A stretch of 64,000 bases of DNA from Paralithodes platypus (Eukaryota; Arthropoda; Malacostraca; Decapoda; Lithodidae), in contig CM064480.1 in NCBI GenBank assembly GCA_032716605.1, positions 47,710,932 through 47,774,931 of the forward strand, written 5' to 3'. Both the position numbers and the translations under genes were made by a program. This document shows, piece after piece, positions 1 through 10,369 of the stretch (positions within the stretch are counted from its first letter, which is position 1; each line of letters opens with the position of its first letter). Under the pieces are notes generated by a model. It was not told where the DNA came from. It did no database searches and worked only from the letters and a program-made list of their open reading frames with translations.

Positions 1-177
1 TACTGAAAGGGTTAACAAGAACGGTTTTAGGCTCTGTGGTATTGTTTTTCACTTTGGTTTTCTTTATGTGCATTACTAAATAGTTCACAGTAGGCAAGGG
101 CCCAACTAATAATAATGATAATAATAATAGTAGTAGTAGGCCTAATAGTAAAAGTTAATAATAATAGTATCTGCCTC

Positions 178-935
178 TATCTCTCCATCACAATCTTCCA
201 CAAGACTATCAACTATTCTTCAACAATACACAAATCAGCCCTCCATATCCTCTCAATATTCTAGGTGTATCTTTTTTATCCAACCTTTCTTGGAAAGATC
301 ATAATTATTAACACTCTTGCTAAAACAAAAAAATAAGGTATGCTCATTCATCTCCGTGGGTTCGTAACCCCTGCACAGCTTCTTGCTTTGTATTGGGGCA
401 CAAAGCGCCCCTGTATTGGGTCTTGTTCGCATGTGTGGAGAGGCTCCACCCATACCGCACTTCTTGAAAGAGTAGAGTCCAAAACAGTTTGTCTAATCAA
501 TTAATTTTCTCTTACTAGTTCCCTACAATATCTTTCTACACGCCACAATGTTGCATCTCTTTCACTCTACTATTGCTATTACAACAATCAGTGTTCTTCA
601 GAGCTCTCTCAGTGTATTTACGGCGAGTGCGAGGCACCCGCCTTTCAACACAGTCCCACTCTTATTCTGTCCAGCTCTCTAACCCAGGAATTGGCAAATT
701 TACTCAGACTTTCTTTTACTCAACAAGTGAACTCTGGAACTCTCTCCCTCAATCAATCTTTCCCTCATTTTATAACTTAAACTACTTTAAACTTCGTGTG
801 TCTAGGCATTTCCACCCCAACGTCTCTTGAATTTGGCCTTGTCACTCTTTTGACTTTGGGGGAGACACTCGTTACAGGCAGCCTGCCCTTTGTCTCCTTC
901 ACACACATAGAACAAACAAATACTTTATTTATGAA
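178..935 (+). mobile_element. Jockey-like LINE, 3' fragment (copy 1)
   Basis: This is a 5'-truncated, frame-broken copy of a LINE seen again at 10370 and 15190. Recognisable pieces in order are the post-catalytic RT region (NILGVSF), the WKDH block, a 'FTPAQLLAL'-like block and the C-terminal tail ending ELWNSLPQSIFPS. The longest open piece is 573-830. The 3' end shares a 'GGGGGAGACACTCGTTACAGGCAG' type tail with the other copies. Frameshifts and stops show that it is dead. Clade assignment (jockey-like) is from family knowledge. Confidence 0.75.
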
Positions 936-1044
936 CTAAACTAGGTCTCACACAATGAGACGTTACACTAATCACACAAATAGATAAGACACAGAATACA
1001 ATAAAACTGAAAAGATACCAAGCTTACTAGACTTAGGACACTTG

Positions 1045-1532
1045 TTAACCCTTATTTAGCGGGCTAGGCGGTCTATTTGACCGTAGCGGCCAGCGGGGGG
1101 TTCTTACCCTAAATAGGGTTGTTTACGTGATCATTTTCATGCCTAAATAAGACCCAGAGCGTAAAACAAGTATCTATCCCTGAAAGGGCGTAAACAGAGC
1201 TTTCCAATGACACCCGAACCATCCTTGTACAACCACTGGTTCTCTTGCAACGATCGTGGAACACGAGTGCAAAAACCCTGTAATTAGGTAATTTCCCTAC
1301 ATAATTCCCTGTGTAGCGAGTGAGAAAGGAGGGGGGAAAGTAGAATACAGTTCAATATGTCCACGGTGGTCGTGGGGAGCAGTCATAGTGTTGCTATGCT
1401 CCTCACACCGCTCAGCTCTCTCTCTCAGCAACATTACGTGGTGAAAATGGCGAACGGCATAAGTTGTGAACCGCCACATAGTCCAAATTTATTTCACACG
1501 ACATAAGTTGCGCACCGACAGTTAAGGGTTAA
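1045..1532 (+). mobile_element. TTAA-flanked MITE family B, full copy (488 bp)
   Basis: The copy begins TTAACCCTTATTTAGCGGG and ends in GGGTTAA. The same sequence occurs inverted at 53971-54452 and with an internal deletion at 36528-36827. There is no coding capacity. TTAA target plus a CCCT start fits piggyBac-type termini, so this is probably a non-autonomous piggyBac-like element (inference). The insertion site is confirmed for the 53971 copy by an empty paralogous site. Confidence 0.7.
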
Positions 1533-3245
1533 GTACGTGTGTGAATATGAGTCGAAGGTGAACGCACGGAACATAACGTGGAAGTAAATATGGAATAACA
1601 ATTATCGTAGGTTCTTAGACTTAATCAAAGGTTAATTACAGGTACAATAATATTAATGCAATATCAATCAGAATACATGGAAAAGGTCTTCATGAATATG
1701 TTGATGTTAATTCACGGGTATTAGGATACACAATAAGTGAGTCTGCCCGCATAAATATACTGAAGTTCTTTTGCCATTATTAGCCCGATTTTTAGCATTA
1801 CGACCGCGAGAGACAGTAATTATTTATATTTGAAAATCACTAGAATGCCGATTTCACGACGGATGGTGTTCACAATATATTGCTGCTATCAAATATCTTT
1901 AATTACATTAATACTAGAATGTTCAACTGTAATACTAAGAATATTCGATAGGGGAAGTCAAGGATAGTGTGAGTGTATTGTCTACCTGAATGACATATAA
2001 TTTATATTGTCGCAAGAAGGGACTATACAATAGAGAAAACACTACATTGATTTTGTTTTAGTTGCTTTCCGGTTGTAGGAGGGGGACTTATTCAATTTCA
2101 GTAGGTGTTTGGGACTAATGTTTTATCACCTGAATAGGAATATTATTAGACGGTCTCAAACCACCTCCCTTAAGATTCGTAGAGGTGATTCTCTTCTTAG
2201 ATGCCAGTCTCCAACATGGCTGGATAGCATCAAGCTTCACAGGTATGCATGTTTCAAACTTGATTGGTGAGTATCGAACATCACAGGTAGTGCCAGTCTT
2301 AAAACTGGCTGGGGAGCTTTGAACATCCCAAGGTTGTGCTAGTCTCGAACTTGGCTGCGACCAAGCAATAGTGGGAATTTTTCTGATCTCCCTGTCTGGT
2401 TGCCTGCCATAGTGTTCACTTTGTCTGCATTGCCCTGTTTGGTGGAAGGTGGCGCGGAGGCTGTTCTGCGCGCCGCACTCTGGGCCTCTGTTATTTTGGT
2501 ATTTACTTCCTTCTGGCGCAGTTCCTCGGGTGGTGGTGACAGAGACTGTTTTTAATGTTAGCATTACTAATAATAATAATAATATTAATAATACAAATAA
2601 AATATAATATTAATAATATTGGCTTTTACTATTAAAAGGCCACAGAGCTGGGATTCGTAGAATAACTTTTTTAGGGATGCAATGTATCTTGTAATAACTG
2701 TAGGACTAGAGATAGGACAGAGTACACGGTCAAAATGTATAAGGATTGTTTCATAAGTTACAAACTGAGAGCAAACATAGGCACTGAAATATACTTACTT
2801 AATTATAGGTAGTTACTATGAATGGATTGGTTATATATATGTACATACATATATGTATATACTCAGGCACATACCCCTTAACTGGGGGTGGCCGACTCAA
2901 GACAGAGCTCGAGCAGAAGCAACAAAATAATATAAACAAATTCACTCACATCTAGGTCGTCCAGGAGAAGACCCAGAGTCCAAGGCCCATTTGGGGTCCT
3001 CAGCAAAATATTCTCATGACCCAGACCTCTTGGAGAGGTTCTGGTCTCAGCAGGCAGACACACAGTGGAGTGCACCACAATGCCGGTCCACATCACTTCC
3101 AGGCATGGCCCTTCATATATGCACCAGCTCCCCGGGACAGGTGCCTGATGGACTATTAGCTAGTTCAATTGGTACCCGACCCCCACTCCCTACGACCAAA
3201 TTATCACTCATCTATTCACAATCATTCTCAATTCATTCCTATTAA
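1533..3245. other. Unassigned sequence
   Basis: No gene was recognised. Positions 1560-2100 are AT-rich and featureless. Positions 2200-2360 hold three to four very degenerate repeats around 'GCCAGTCT..AAC.TGGCTGG' and 'ATCGAACATCACAGG'. Positions 2560-2620 are AT-rich microsatellite. The open stretches at 2115-2564 and 2878-3096 on the minus strand resemble nothing I know and are probably chance or mobile-element remains. Confidence 0.4.
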
Positions 3246-3249
3246 TCAC

Positions 3250-3605
3250 CACTTCTCTTTGCCTGTTCTTTAGTCATCTCTCTATCTTCCAACATTTTGT
3301 TCACATCATCTCTTCTTCTCCTGTGAGGTCTTCCTCTCAATCTATTTCCCCTGGTTTCTGACTCATATATTCTCTTTGTAAGCCTTTCATCTCCCATTCA
3401 TTCAACATGCCCATACCAGCATCGCACCCTTCTTTCCACTCTGGATGATAGGGGTTCCTGTTGTCCTACTTTATGAGTCACTCCACACTTAGTCCTCAAA
3501 CAGATCATCTCCATCACATCCAACCATCTTATTCAGGCCCCATGTCTCAGCCCCATACATCACTGTTGGTACAACTATCCCTTGGTACAATGCATTTTTA
3601 CCTTT
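3250..3605 (-). mobile_element. RTE-like LINE C-terminal fragment A
   Basis: Minus-strand translation, across several stops, gives LYQGIVVPTVMYGAETWGL followed by a WACCMN block and ends GRPHRRRRDDVNKMLEDRE. Early in this tail, 'YGAETW' is the conserved signature downstream of the RT domain in RTE/CFDP2-type LINEs. The copy is 5'-truncated and pseudogenised. A second, different C-terminal fragment follows immediately upstream on the same strand. Confidence 0.65.
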
Positions 3606-3689
3606 CATTCCGAGATTACTCACCTTCCACATATTTCCCATACATACATTTAATTAACTGAATGCTCCACACGGAGCATGGTCCCGGTT

Positions 3690-4310
3690 TTATGTACTAA
3701 TGGTGGCGCTTTAGGCAGCCCTGTTCAGAGCTGCCTCGATTGTCAGGTATTTTACATTCTAGATTTGACCATTAGTTCTGATCCCACGTCTTTCTTGGTA
3801 TGCTCCTTGGTGCAGCTCCCTTCATGTTCACAGTCTTGCATCCTTTTACCCCACTTAGTTCCTTCATTCTCTCCACATGTCCAAACCATCCAAGCCTGAT
3901 TGTCTGCATCTAATCACTGATAGTCTTGATACCTAGCCATCTCTTCAGCTCTTCACTAGATATCCCATCTTGCATTTTGGCCCAAAACATCCATTTCACC
4001 ATTCTCATCTCTGTACGTTTCCTTGTGTTGATATCATCCACTTTGACAGGCCGCGTTTCTAAAGCATATGTCACTGCACTTCTAAAACATGAGGTGTACA
4101 CCTTTCCCTTCAAGGAAAGAGGAAGTCTTCTCATGGTAAGTAATGGCACCAGTTCTCTGAACGTTCCCCAGTCGCATCTAATTCTGGCAACAGTGGTGGC
4201 CCTGTCCCCACCACAGGCAGAGATTGTATCTCACAAGTAGCAAAACTTGTCCACCATCTCCAGTGACTCATTGCCAAAGTTAATACTCTCTAGCCAGTCA
4301 TTGAATGCAA
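3690..4310 (-). mobile_element. RTE-like LINE C-terminal fragment B
   Basis: The minus strand reads, with frame breaks, from FGNESLEMVDKFCYL through GKVYTSCFRSAVTYALET to MRMVKWMFWAKMQDGISSEE, then FGHVERM-like debris. This is the RTE/CFDP2-type region C-terminal to the RT core (block 'RSAMTYGSETW', then 'RTEMRMLRWM'). The longest intact part is 3910-4149. It comes from a different copy or subfamily than the fragment at 3250-3605. Confidence 0.75.
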
Positions 4311-4569
4311 GCTAACGTTTGCATACTATGCATACATATTTTTCAACTTCAGACTTCTTTCTCGGTAGAGGTACCTTTATTCTAATGAAGCGCTTCTTCC
4401 CATGGTGTATTCATCAGCAGCAGATGCTACACTAAATTGAGTTCGCACCCATCCTTTTGGTGCCTACTGTACATGGGTGTGCACTCCTTTTTTTCTACCT
4501 TTCCAAGCCCCAAACTACTGTGTAGAACCTTGGTTATCTCAGTATAGAGAACAACAAATTAGCATAAGG

Positions 4570-5350
4570 TACAATGCTCCTCTATCTCAGAAAGATAGAT
4601 TTTCCAGGCATCTCGGGTAGGTCCTGGTTTCAGTCCTTTCGCCTTCTTCCATCTCGCTGGTTTTGGGGTCGTGGCTCCTGGCTAACATTTGGTCTTTGTT
4701 GGGCTGGCAGTGGTCTTGGCATAGGAGCCTTTTTTACATGTGTATTACTACATTCCCCCTCCTTGGCAAGGGAGTGTGCAGTGTGCTTTTTGAGCAACAT
4801 TTGCTGTAATTTGAGTAAGCCTTACTGCATCTGTAACCTGGGTAAGCGATACTGGCTATTCCACTTGGATAAGCGAGGAACTAGGGTACAGAGTAGTTGT
4901 AGAGTAGTCGCCACATCCTGGCCTCTACCTGGTTCCTGTGCCTCTCGCTGGGGATTGGTTTCCGGGGAAGATGGACGGGAGTGATTCTTATCATAGGGTT
5001 GGAGTTGGGTCCTTCTAGCATAGAGGTGTCAGGTGAAGGCCTAATGAGTTGTGGGGCAGGTAGTGGGAGCTCCTATTTTCTTCTGACTGGGTAGAGAGGG
5101 GAGACTGTTCTCTTCCATTCTCTATGGTGGAGGTGGCCTAGGAAAACTATGATATTTCTGTGGTTAATTAGGCCGTTCTTCCTCGGGGTATCCGGCAAAG
5201 GTGAGACCAAGGGTAGGGTGTCCTTTAACGGCATAATGAAGGGTAAGGGCACCAGTAGTGCTGGTAAGGATGGCTTGGGGTTGTTGTTGGCAATTGCAGG
5301 CCTGGCGGTGATGGTTCCTATCCTGCATGATGTTTCAAATTCTGGCATAT
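4570..5350 (-). pseudogene. Degraded open stretch, unknown
   Basis: The minus strand stays nearly open across about 780 bp with only scattered stops and one or two frame changes. The translated composition is rich in Pro, Arg, Lys and Ser with no hydrophobic core or recognisable motif. It could be a decayed gag-like region of a retroelement or simply low-stop sequence. I cannot name it. Confidence 0.25.
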
Positions 5351-5487
5351 TAATTAGTATTATTGTTATAAATCAATTGTAGGGTTTAGTTTGTTTGGTT
5401 TGGTTGGATATAAACTCAATCACTTAGTTTTTATATACTGGTTGTAGGTTCTATTATATATAAGTAGTATTTGGATAGATTACCACA

Positions 5488-5637
<150 letters not shown>

Positions 5638-5639
5638 TG

Positions 5640-6262
5640 TATATATTGTTGTGAGAGGATAGTGTGTATTACCCTGTTAGTGCTAGAATCGAACTGGTTT
5701 GAACTGTCATATTCGGGGGTATATATGGGTGGCCAGGACCCTCTGGCCAGGGGAAAACAATGGGACACAAACTACATTAAAGAGTAAAGTTGTTTAAGGA
5801 ATTCCGACAGAAGAAACCAAGGGCTTGAATATTGGGGATACAATGGGACAATGGAACAGGAACTACATTAATGAGATAACCTGGTTGAGAGATTCCGCCA
5901 AAGAATTAAAGATTAATGATGATTAGGGCAGAACGCACACCTACGTGCTACACTAAATTGTAATTATAGATTACTGAGAAACTGGGAAAAGCAATGAAAA
6001 GGATATAAGATAAATAGAAGGTGTAGTTGTAACAGTAGACGAATACTACACAATTATATCTGGTCCTTTAATAAGTACCCATTCATCTAAAGGATTTCAC
6101 TAGCCATTGTTGTATCCTTTACTTATCTTTTTCTAATGTACCCCATCAAATGTTCTTTTCTTTCACTTAAACATTAGGCTATTCAGTGTACAGTTGGGTG
6201 TGAGTACATGATTAGATTGATATCTAGTATTCGATAAATTAATATTATATCGTAGTCATGTA
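5640..6262. other. Intronic sequence, nothing recognised
   Basis: AT-rich sequence presumably inside a HADHA intron. A short internal duplication is visible: 'ACAATGGGACA..AACTACATTAA' occurs near 5757 and 5850. No coding or RNA feature is supported. Confidence 0.4.
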
Positions 6263-6264
6263 CT

Positions 6265-6420
6265 TAACCTGTAACTGTCCTGATGGTGTAATGATAAGAG
6301 TGTTTAAGATTTGCATGTGGTAGCCCAGGTTTGAATCCCGGGAATATCACATGCTTTCATTAATTTCATTGGGAGGATTTTTGTATTGGGAGTGAAATAA
6401 ACAAATTAGATAATTCCCCA
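6265..6420 (+). mobile_element. tRNA-derived SINE (family S1)
   Basis: The head carries an A-box-like TGGTGTAATGATAAGAG and a B box GGTTTGAATCC 45 bp later, followed by a body 'TTTCATTAATTTCATTGGGAGG'. The same head and body occur inverted at 46905-47150 with a perfect GGTTCGAATCC B box. No cloverleaf can be drawn for the whole head, so it is a SINE rather than a tRNA gene. Confidence 0.7.
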
Positions 6421-6651
6421 AGGTGGAGGAGCAGCAAGGGACTCAATGTGTGCGAGAAATAAGTGATGGGTAGATTGCCATCAACAAAACTAGCTTTACC
6501 TATTATTTACCCTGTATTTACCTATTATTGACCATTTAATACCTGTGATTTGTTTTAATGTGTACCCAACCTTTCCTTTCATTTATCTTGTATTTACCTT
6601 TTATTAACCTATTGCATACCTTTCAGTTACCCTGTGTTTACCTATTATTGA

Positions 6652-6906
6652 CCATTTAAAACCCTTGATTTTCTCCAATATACCCAACTTTTCTAGTATA
6701 TACCATTTAAAGCCAGTGATTTTCTACTATATTCCCAACTTTTCTATTTGATACCATTTAAAGCCAGTGATTTTCTCCAATATACCCAACTTTTCTATTT
6801 TATACCATTTAAAACCAGTGATTTTCTACAATATACCCAATTTTTCTATTATATACCATTTAAAACCAGTGATTTTCTACAATATACCCAACTTTTATAG
6901 TATATA
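6652..6906. repeat. 51-bp minisatellite, 5 units
   Basis: Five tandem copies of a 51-bp unit start at 6652 and 6703 and continue to 6906. Each starts CCATTTAAA and contains CAGTGATTTTCT and TACCCAACTTTTCTA. Related looser units ('ACCTATTATTGACCATTTAA') extend back to about 6500. The array ends about 43 bp before the acceptor of the HADHA exon at 6950, so it is a T- and C-rich intronic array close to a splice site. Confidence 0.9.
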
Positions 6907-6949
6907 CCTTTTATTGAACTGTTATTTACCCTGTGTTATTTACCCCCAG

Positions 6950-7056
6950 GGCGAAAGAGCGGCAAGGGCATCTTCATGTACGAGGAAGGGGTGAAGGAGC
7001 GTAGGGTGAACGAAGGCGCCCTCGATATACTGAAGAAGTACTCTCGCCAACCTAAG
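6950..7056 (+). CDS. HADHA: HADHA internal exon (third from last)
   Basis: This exon encodes part of the alpha subunit of the mitochondrial trifunctional protein (long-chain enoyl-CoA hydratase and 3-hydroxyacyl-CoA dehydrogenase of beta-oxidation, matrix/inner membrane). It reads [20 protein letters not shown].. for 35 residues after two bases of a split Gly codon (phase 1 acceptor). GRKSGKGFY-type sequence is the conserved end of the first C-terminal 3HCDH domain in HADHA, just after the NAD-dependent dehydrogenase core. The acceptor is TTACCCCCAG|G and the donor is AAG|GTATAT, ending in phase 0. It is in frame with 7730-7825. The preceding exon is not in the window or not recognised, since 6.9 kb of upstream sequence shows no match. 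Confidence 0.93.
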
Positions 7057-7068
7057 GTATATAAGCTG

Positions 7069-7620
7069 TTAAGGGGGAGGGGTTATCTGGACTCCCTTCT
7101 CCCTCATATTTAGCCTCATCAGTTTTGAGATTTAAGATGTTTGCCCTATTAGTTTAGCTATTTTTAGACCTTTTGGCCCATTTCCTTGTCAATTTTAAGA
7201 ACTTTTGTACACCTCATAACATCCTTACACTTTAACACTGTTTGGTCCGATGTCTGGTGGGCTATTGTCATATTATGATGAATTAGTAGTGAAGATTTTG
7301 CTTGCTTTTGATGTTTTCGATCAATGTATTTTAGTTTGTCTGCTAGGCTAACAAAACGCCTTCCCAGATTTCTTCAAACTAAAAAATGCCCATCCAGAAC
7401 CCCGTCGAGCTAAATTTGTAAATATCCAGGCCGAAGGCCGATTCTTTGTAAGTTTCAGGCTAGCTATTGCTCGTGCAGAACAAATTCGACACTTGCATGG
7501 CGTGAAGCGCCTTGTTATCGCCAAACTAGTGGGATGATATGTCTTAAAACCTCAAAACTAATGGAGCGAAATAGTCGAGGTCCAAAGAAAGTCCCTCTGA
7601 CCAAATAGTGTTAAATGTAT
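7069..7620 (+). mobile_element. Kolobok-like TTAA MITE, degraded copies in HADHA intron
   Basis: TTAAGGGGGAGG at 7069 opens a copy of the family best seen at 25897-26260 ('CTCCCTCATATTTAGCCTCAT', 'GGCCCATTTCCTTGTC'). From about 7320 to 7560 a second decayed copy runs in the opposite orientation, similar to 46675-46900. Together they fill most of the 673-bp intron and start 13 bp after the donor. Confidence 0.65.
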
Positions 7621-7729
7621 GCACGAGAATTGCCAGTGAGCATACCACTGAAAGCATTCAAGAACTTTACATGTTTGCATTAGAAAGACCAGTGACCTTA
7701 GTGAGCTGACCCTTATGTTTCTCCCTCAG

Positions 7730-7825
7730 ATCCCTCACACGCCCGAGTACATCCAATATAGCCTGGCCTGCCGATTTATCAATGACGCTGTCGAATGTCT
7801 ACAAACTGGCATCCTCAACAACCCG
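7730..7825 (+). CDS. HADHA: HADHA exon (second from last)
   Basis: The exon has 32 codons, IPHTPEYIQY through VECLQTGILNNP. It matches the HADHA segment ending 'FVNEAVMCLQEGILATP' that begins the last helical domain (second 3HCDH-like repeat). The acceptor is a good polypyrimidine TTTCTCCCTCAG|A and the donor is CCG|GTAAGA, with phase 0 at both sides. The intron upstream is 673 bp and the intron downstream is 4,693 bp and filled with mobile elements. Confidence 0.93.
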
Positions 7826-7839
7826 GTAAGAACATGTAG

Positions 7840-8499
7840 ACATCACTAGAATTTAGATTTACGAGTGGTCTTTGTTTATGTCTGGGAATAATAGGGGTAA
7901 ATAATATGTCATTTAATCCCTTTACTTTCACTTATCCATCATGTGCTAAATATAATAGTCTAATAATACCTTGAATGAAAGGTACCCGTGTATATGCAGG
8001 GTATCCAGTGGAATGGCATGACTTTGGAAAAAGGTGATAGCAGGTCTGATTCATAATGGGTATTGCGTTAACAAGAATTATATAATTATTAACAGCCATA
8101 GCACAACTTACCCCCACCGAGGTTGGTTGGTTACACAACATCCTCTCTCTGGTGATAATGAACAAATAGTAAACATACCACCATAAGGAGGATGGATGGA
8201 TTGGGTGGTGGGAGTGGAGGAGTACGAGGGGAGGGTGTTGATTAGCCACACCACCGACCCTGTGTTCCCCATGGCTATATATATTTATATTTTTGTAACT
8301 CAATAACCGTTGTGAATCATATATACCTTCATAACACATTTTAGAATCATAATGCGTTCCTTTATGATATATGATAGTTATACCCTTTGATCTCGGGACA
8401 CCTTGTATTAAACTGTCGATGGTTCGAGCCCTACTGAGAGTATTAAAACATTTAGATTTCACTTGAAATTGTGAGATATACTTACTGTATATATACACA

Positions 8500-8500
<1 letters not shown>
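7840..8500. other. HADHA last intron, 5' part
   Basis: I saw no gene or named repeat. The stretch 8120-8280 is G-rich on the + strand. A minus-strand stretch at 7932-8498 is open for 188 codons but shows no motif and resembles no family I know. I treat it as chance or transposon debris. Confidence 0.35.
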
Positions 8501-8535
<35 letters not shown>

Positions 8536-8614
8536 TATATATATATACTGTATATATACAGTATTTATATTATATATAAATATATATATATATATATTTA
8601 TATACAGTATATAT

Positions 8615-8668
<54 letters not shown>
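8501..8668. repeat. (TA)n microsatellite, interrupted
   Basis: Two TA blocks (about 8503-8533 and 8613-8668) are separated by ACAGTATATATA variants. The block directly abuts the 3'-truncated end of the Penelope-like N-terminal fragment at 8683, whose reading frame runs into the TA tract. Confidence 0.95.
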
Positions 8669-8671
<3 letters not shown>

Positions 8672-8682
8672 AGTATAGCCAG

Positions 8683-8826
8683 GTAATAAATTTTCTTTAA
8701 TACATACGAGGTTGAAAGAAATGGCAATTTCTGCGTTGGAAATTTTATTATTCAAAGTTTCCAGGTCTCTGATGAGTTTTCGCTGGGTGGCAGGAAGTAG
8801 ATGAATGAGATTAGCAAAATTCATGG
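8683..8826 (-). mobile_element. Penelope-like element, N-terminal fragment, inverted
   Basis: The minus strand reads MNFANLIHLLPATQRKLI, then RDLETLNNKISNAEIAISFN, ending CIKENLLPGYTN. This matches the N-terminal region upstream of the RT in Penelope-like elements (conserved 'C..N.LLP.YTN'). The fragment is broken off by the TA tract at 8668. It lies head to head with the C-terminal part of a similar element on the + strand at 8880, a 5'-inverted arrangement often seen in this class. Confidence 0.7.
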
Positions 8827-8879
8827 TGGTACAGGGCTACATTAATGTACATGATGATACAGGATATACGACGCTTTCA

Positions 8880-9741
8880 CTGGACAACCAGCATAGAAAC
8901 CAGAACTAGAAAGACTATCCCAAGTTTTAGTGAATAACGGATACTCCAACTCCGACATCTCCAGCACCATCAACCACCATCTTGAAAATGGTACATCCAA
9001 AGCCCTCCCAACATTGACCCCCCCAATGAAATTAAGATCTTCTACCGCAATTTTATGTCCTCTGAACACAAAAATGACGAGGCCGCCTTAAAAGAAATAA
9101 TCTCCAAGCATGTCCACCCAACCAACCCGGAAAACAAAATCAAATTAATAATTTATTACAAATCCCCCAAGACCTCCAACCTCGTTCTCCGCAACAAACC
9201 CGCTTGCACCAAGATAAAGAGCCTGATGACCGACGATCACGTCATTCACCTACATACCTGTAATTATGAGGACTGTGGACCTCATTCCTATATTGGTATG
9301 ACGCAGACTCGTCTTTCACGTCGGTTAACTCTTCACCTTCAGGCTGGAGCCATCAAAGACCACTATCTCACCCCTAACCACCCCCGCCTCACACGCAACG
9401 AGTTAGAGAAACACACCACCATACTCGATAAAGAAAGTGACCCAAGGAGATTACCTATACTCGAAGCATTATATATCCAAGCCTTACATCCCAACATCAA
9501 CAACCAAACTCTGGACCTTCAGATCCTTCCTTCTGCCAAAAGGCACTTTCCTACAGGACCTAACGCCCCCCCTCGCCCCCCTGTGCCCTTGACGCAGCCC
9601 CCCGCGCTACCTCCTTCAGCTTCGTCTTCTGCCGGCGCCACACGTACTACGCAACTTAGGCCACGCCCCTTGACATGGAGCCTATCAGCTTCGACCCCGC
9701 CAACCGACCACCACCTTCCCGCATCCAGTGCGCATGCGTGA
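8880..9741 (+). mobile_element. Penelope-like element C-terminus with GIY-YIG endonuclease
   Basis: The fragment starts in the thumb/linker (ERLSQVLVNNGYSNSDI), shifts frame at a C7 run near 9018-9024, then stays open to the stop at 9739-9741. The GIY-YIG domain is clear: a CNYEDCGPHSYIGMTQTRLS block, then RL..H..AGAIKDH and a later EALYIQ segment. The last ~60 residues are Pro/Ser-rich. In PLEs this domain cleaves target DNA for primed reverse transcription. The RT core is absent, so the copy is inactive. It lies in the last HADHA intron. Confidence 0.85.
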
Positions 9742-9834
9742 AGCGGTTCTATCTTTTTCTCTCCTAGAATACCCCTCCACCAATAGCAGACTTTTGCCCC
9801 CTGATTTTCGCCTCCTCTGATCCTCCACCCTCTA

Positions 9835-9884
9835 TAATTATATATATATATATATACTGTAAATATATATATATATATATATAT
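9835..9884. repeat. (TA)n microsatellite
   Basis: TA tract with one CTGTAA interruption, joining the 3' flank of the Penelope-like fragment to the inverted repeat at 9886. Confidence 0.93.
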
Positions 9885-9918
9885 AAACTTGCTAGGAGAA
9901 TGAAACACGGAACTGCAA

Positions 9919-9949
9919 GCTTTCGTCTGTATTACAAGACATCTTCCGG
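9919..9949 (-). ncRNA. Hammerhead-ribozyme-like core (minus copy)
   Basis: Read on the minus strand, a CGGAAGA box is followed by a GTCT..AGAC stem with an 8-nt loop and then GAAA. This resembles hammerhead boxes CUGANGA and GAAA, which are known from Penelope-like pLTRs. The first box departs from consensus (CGG for CUG) and I could not find a convincing stem I, so activity is doubtful. Confidence 0.3.
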
Positions 9950-10257
9950 TAGATAGGAAAGGAGCTGTTGGAGTCAATTTATCTCTCCTGACCCGTAACC
10001 AGTTAATAATTAGTAAGAACAAATGAATTAATTGATGAGGCGTATCACAACGCATAACGTGAACATATTTTAATATACTTAATATACTCACACAGCATTG
10101 AAACATAAAAACACCTAGACATATACAACAATATATGATAGAAATACAATTGACAGCAATACAAAATATTATGAATAATAAACCTAACTGGCCCCACACT
10201 TGGCAGACTTAGTCAGAAGTTGTAAATTTACTCCTCCAACCACTTTTTCTCTGTCTA

Positions 10258-10288
10258 CCAGAAGATGTCTTGGAATACAGACGAAAGC
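10258..10288 (+). ncRNA. Hammerhead-ribozyme-like core (plus copy)
   Basis: Same structure as at 9919-9949 in the opposite orientation: CAGAAGA box, GTCT..AGAC stem, GAAA, then GCTTGCAGTTT, where a very short stem III and a UU cleavage dinucleotide could form. The box deviates from CUGANGA and stem I is not evident. It is probably a decayed ribozyme motif. Confidence 0.3.
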
Positions 10289-10369
10289 TTGCAGTTTCGT
10301 GTTACATTTTCCTAGCGAATACAAGAATTATATTAATATTGGTGATTGTTTCACCAGCCGGCGGTGCTT

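Larger units (their letters stand above)
9886..10325. repeat. Inverted repeat pair, Penelope-like terminal repeats
   Basis: The segment at about 9886-10000 is repeated inverted at about 10205-10325. The shared core in the sense orientation runs 'GAAGATGTCTTG.AATACAG', then 'ACGAAAGCTTGCAGTT', then a CCTAGC end. A spacer of about 200 bp of AT-rich DNA separates the arms. Position beside a PLE ORF and the GATGTC..GAAA core suggest these are PLE pseudo-LTRs (inference). Confidence 0.6.

Noticed and set aside
7932..8498. 188-codon minus-strand open frame in the HADHA intron
   Set aside because: No recognisable domain, atypical composition, and an AT-rich intronic location; most likely chance.
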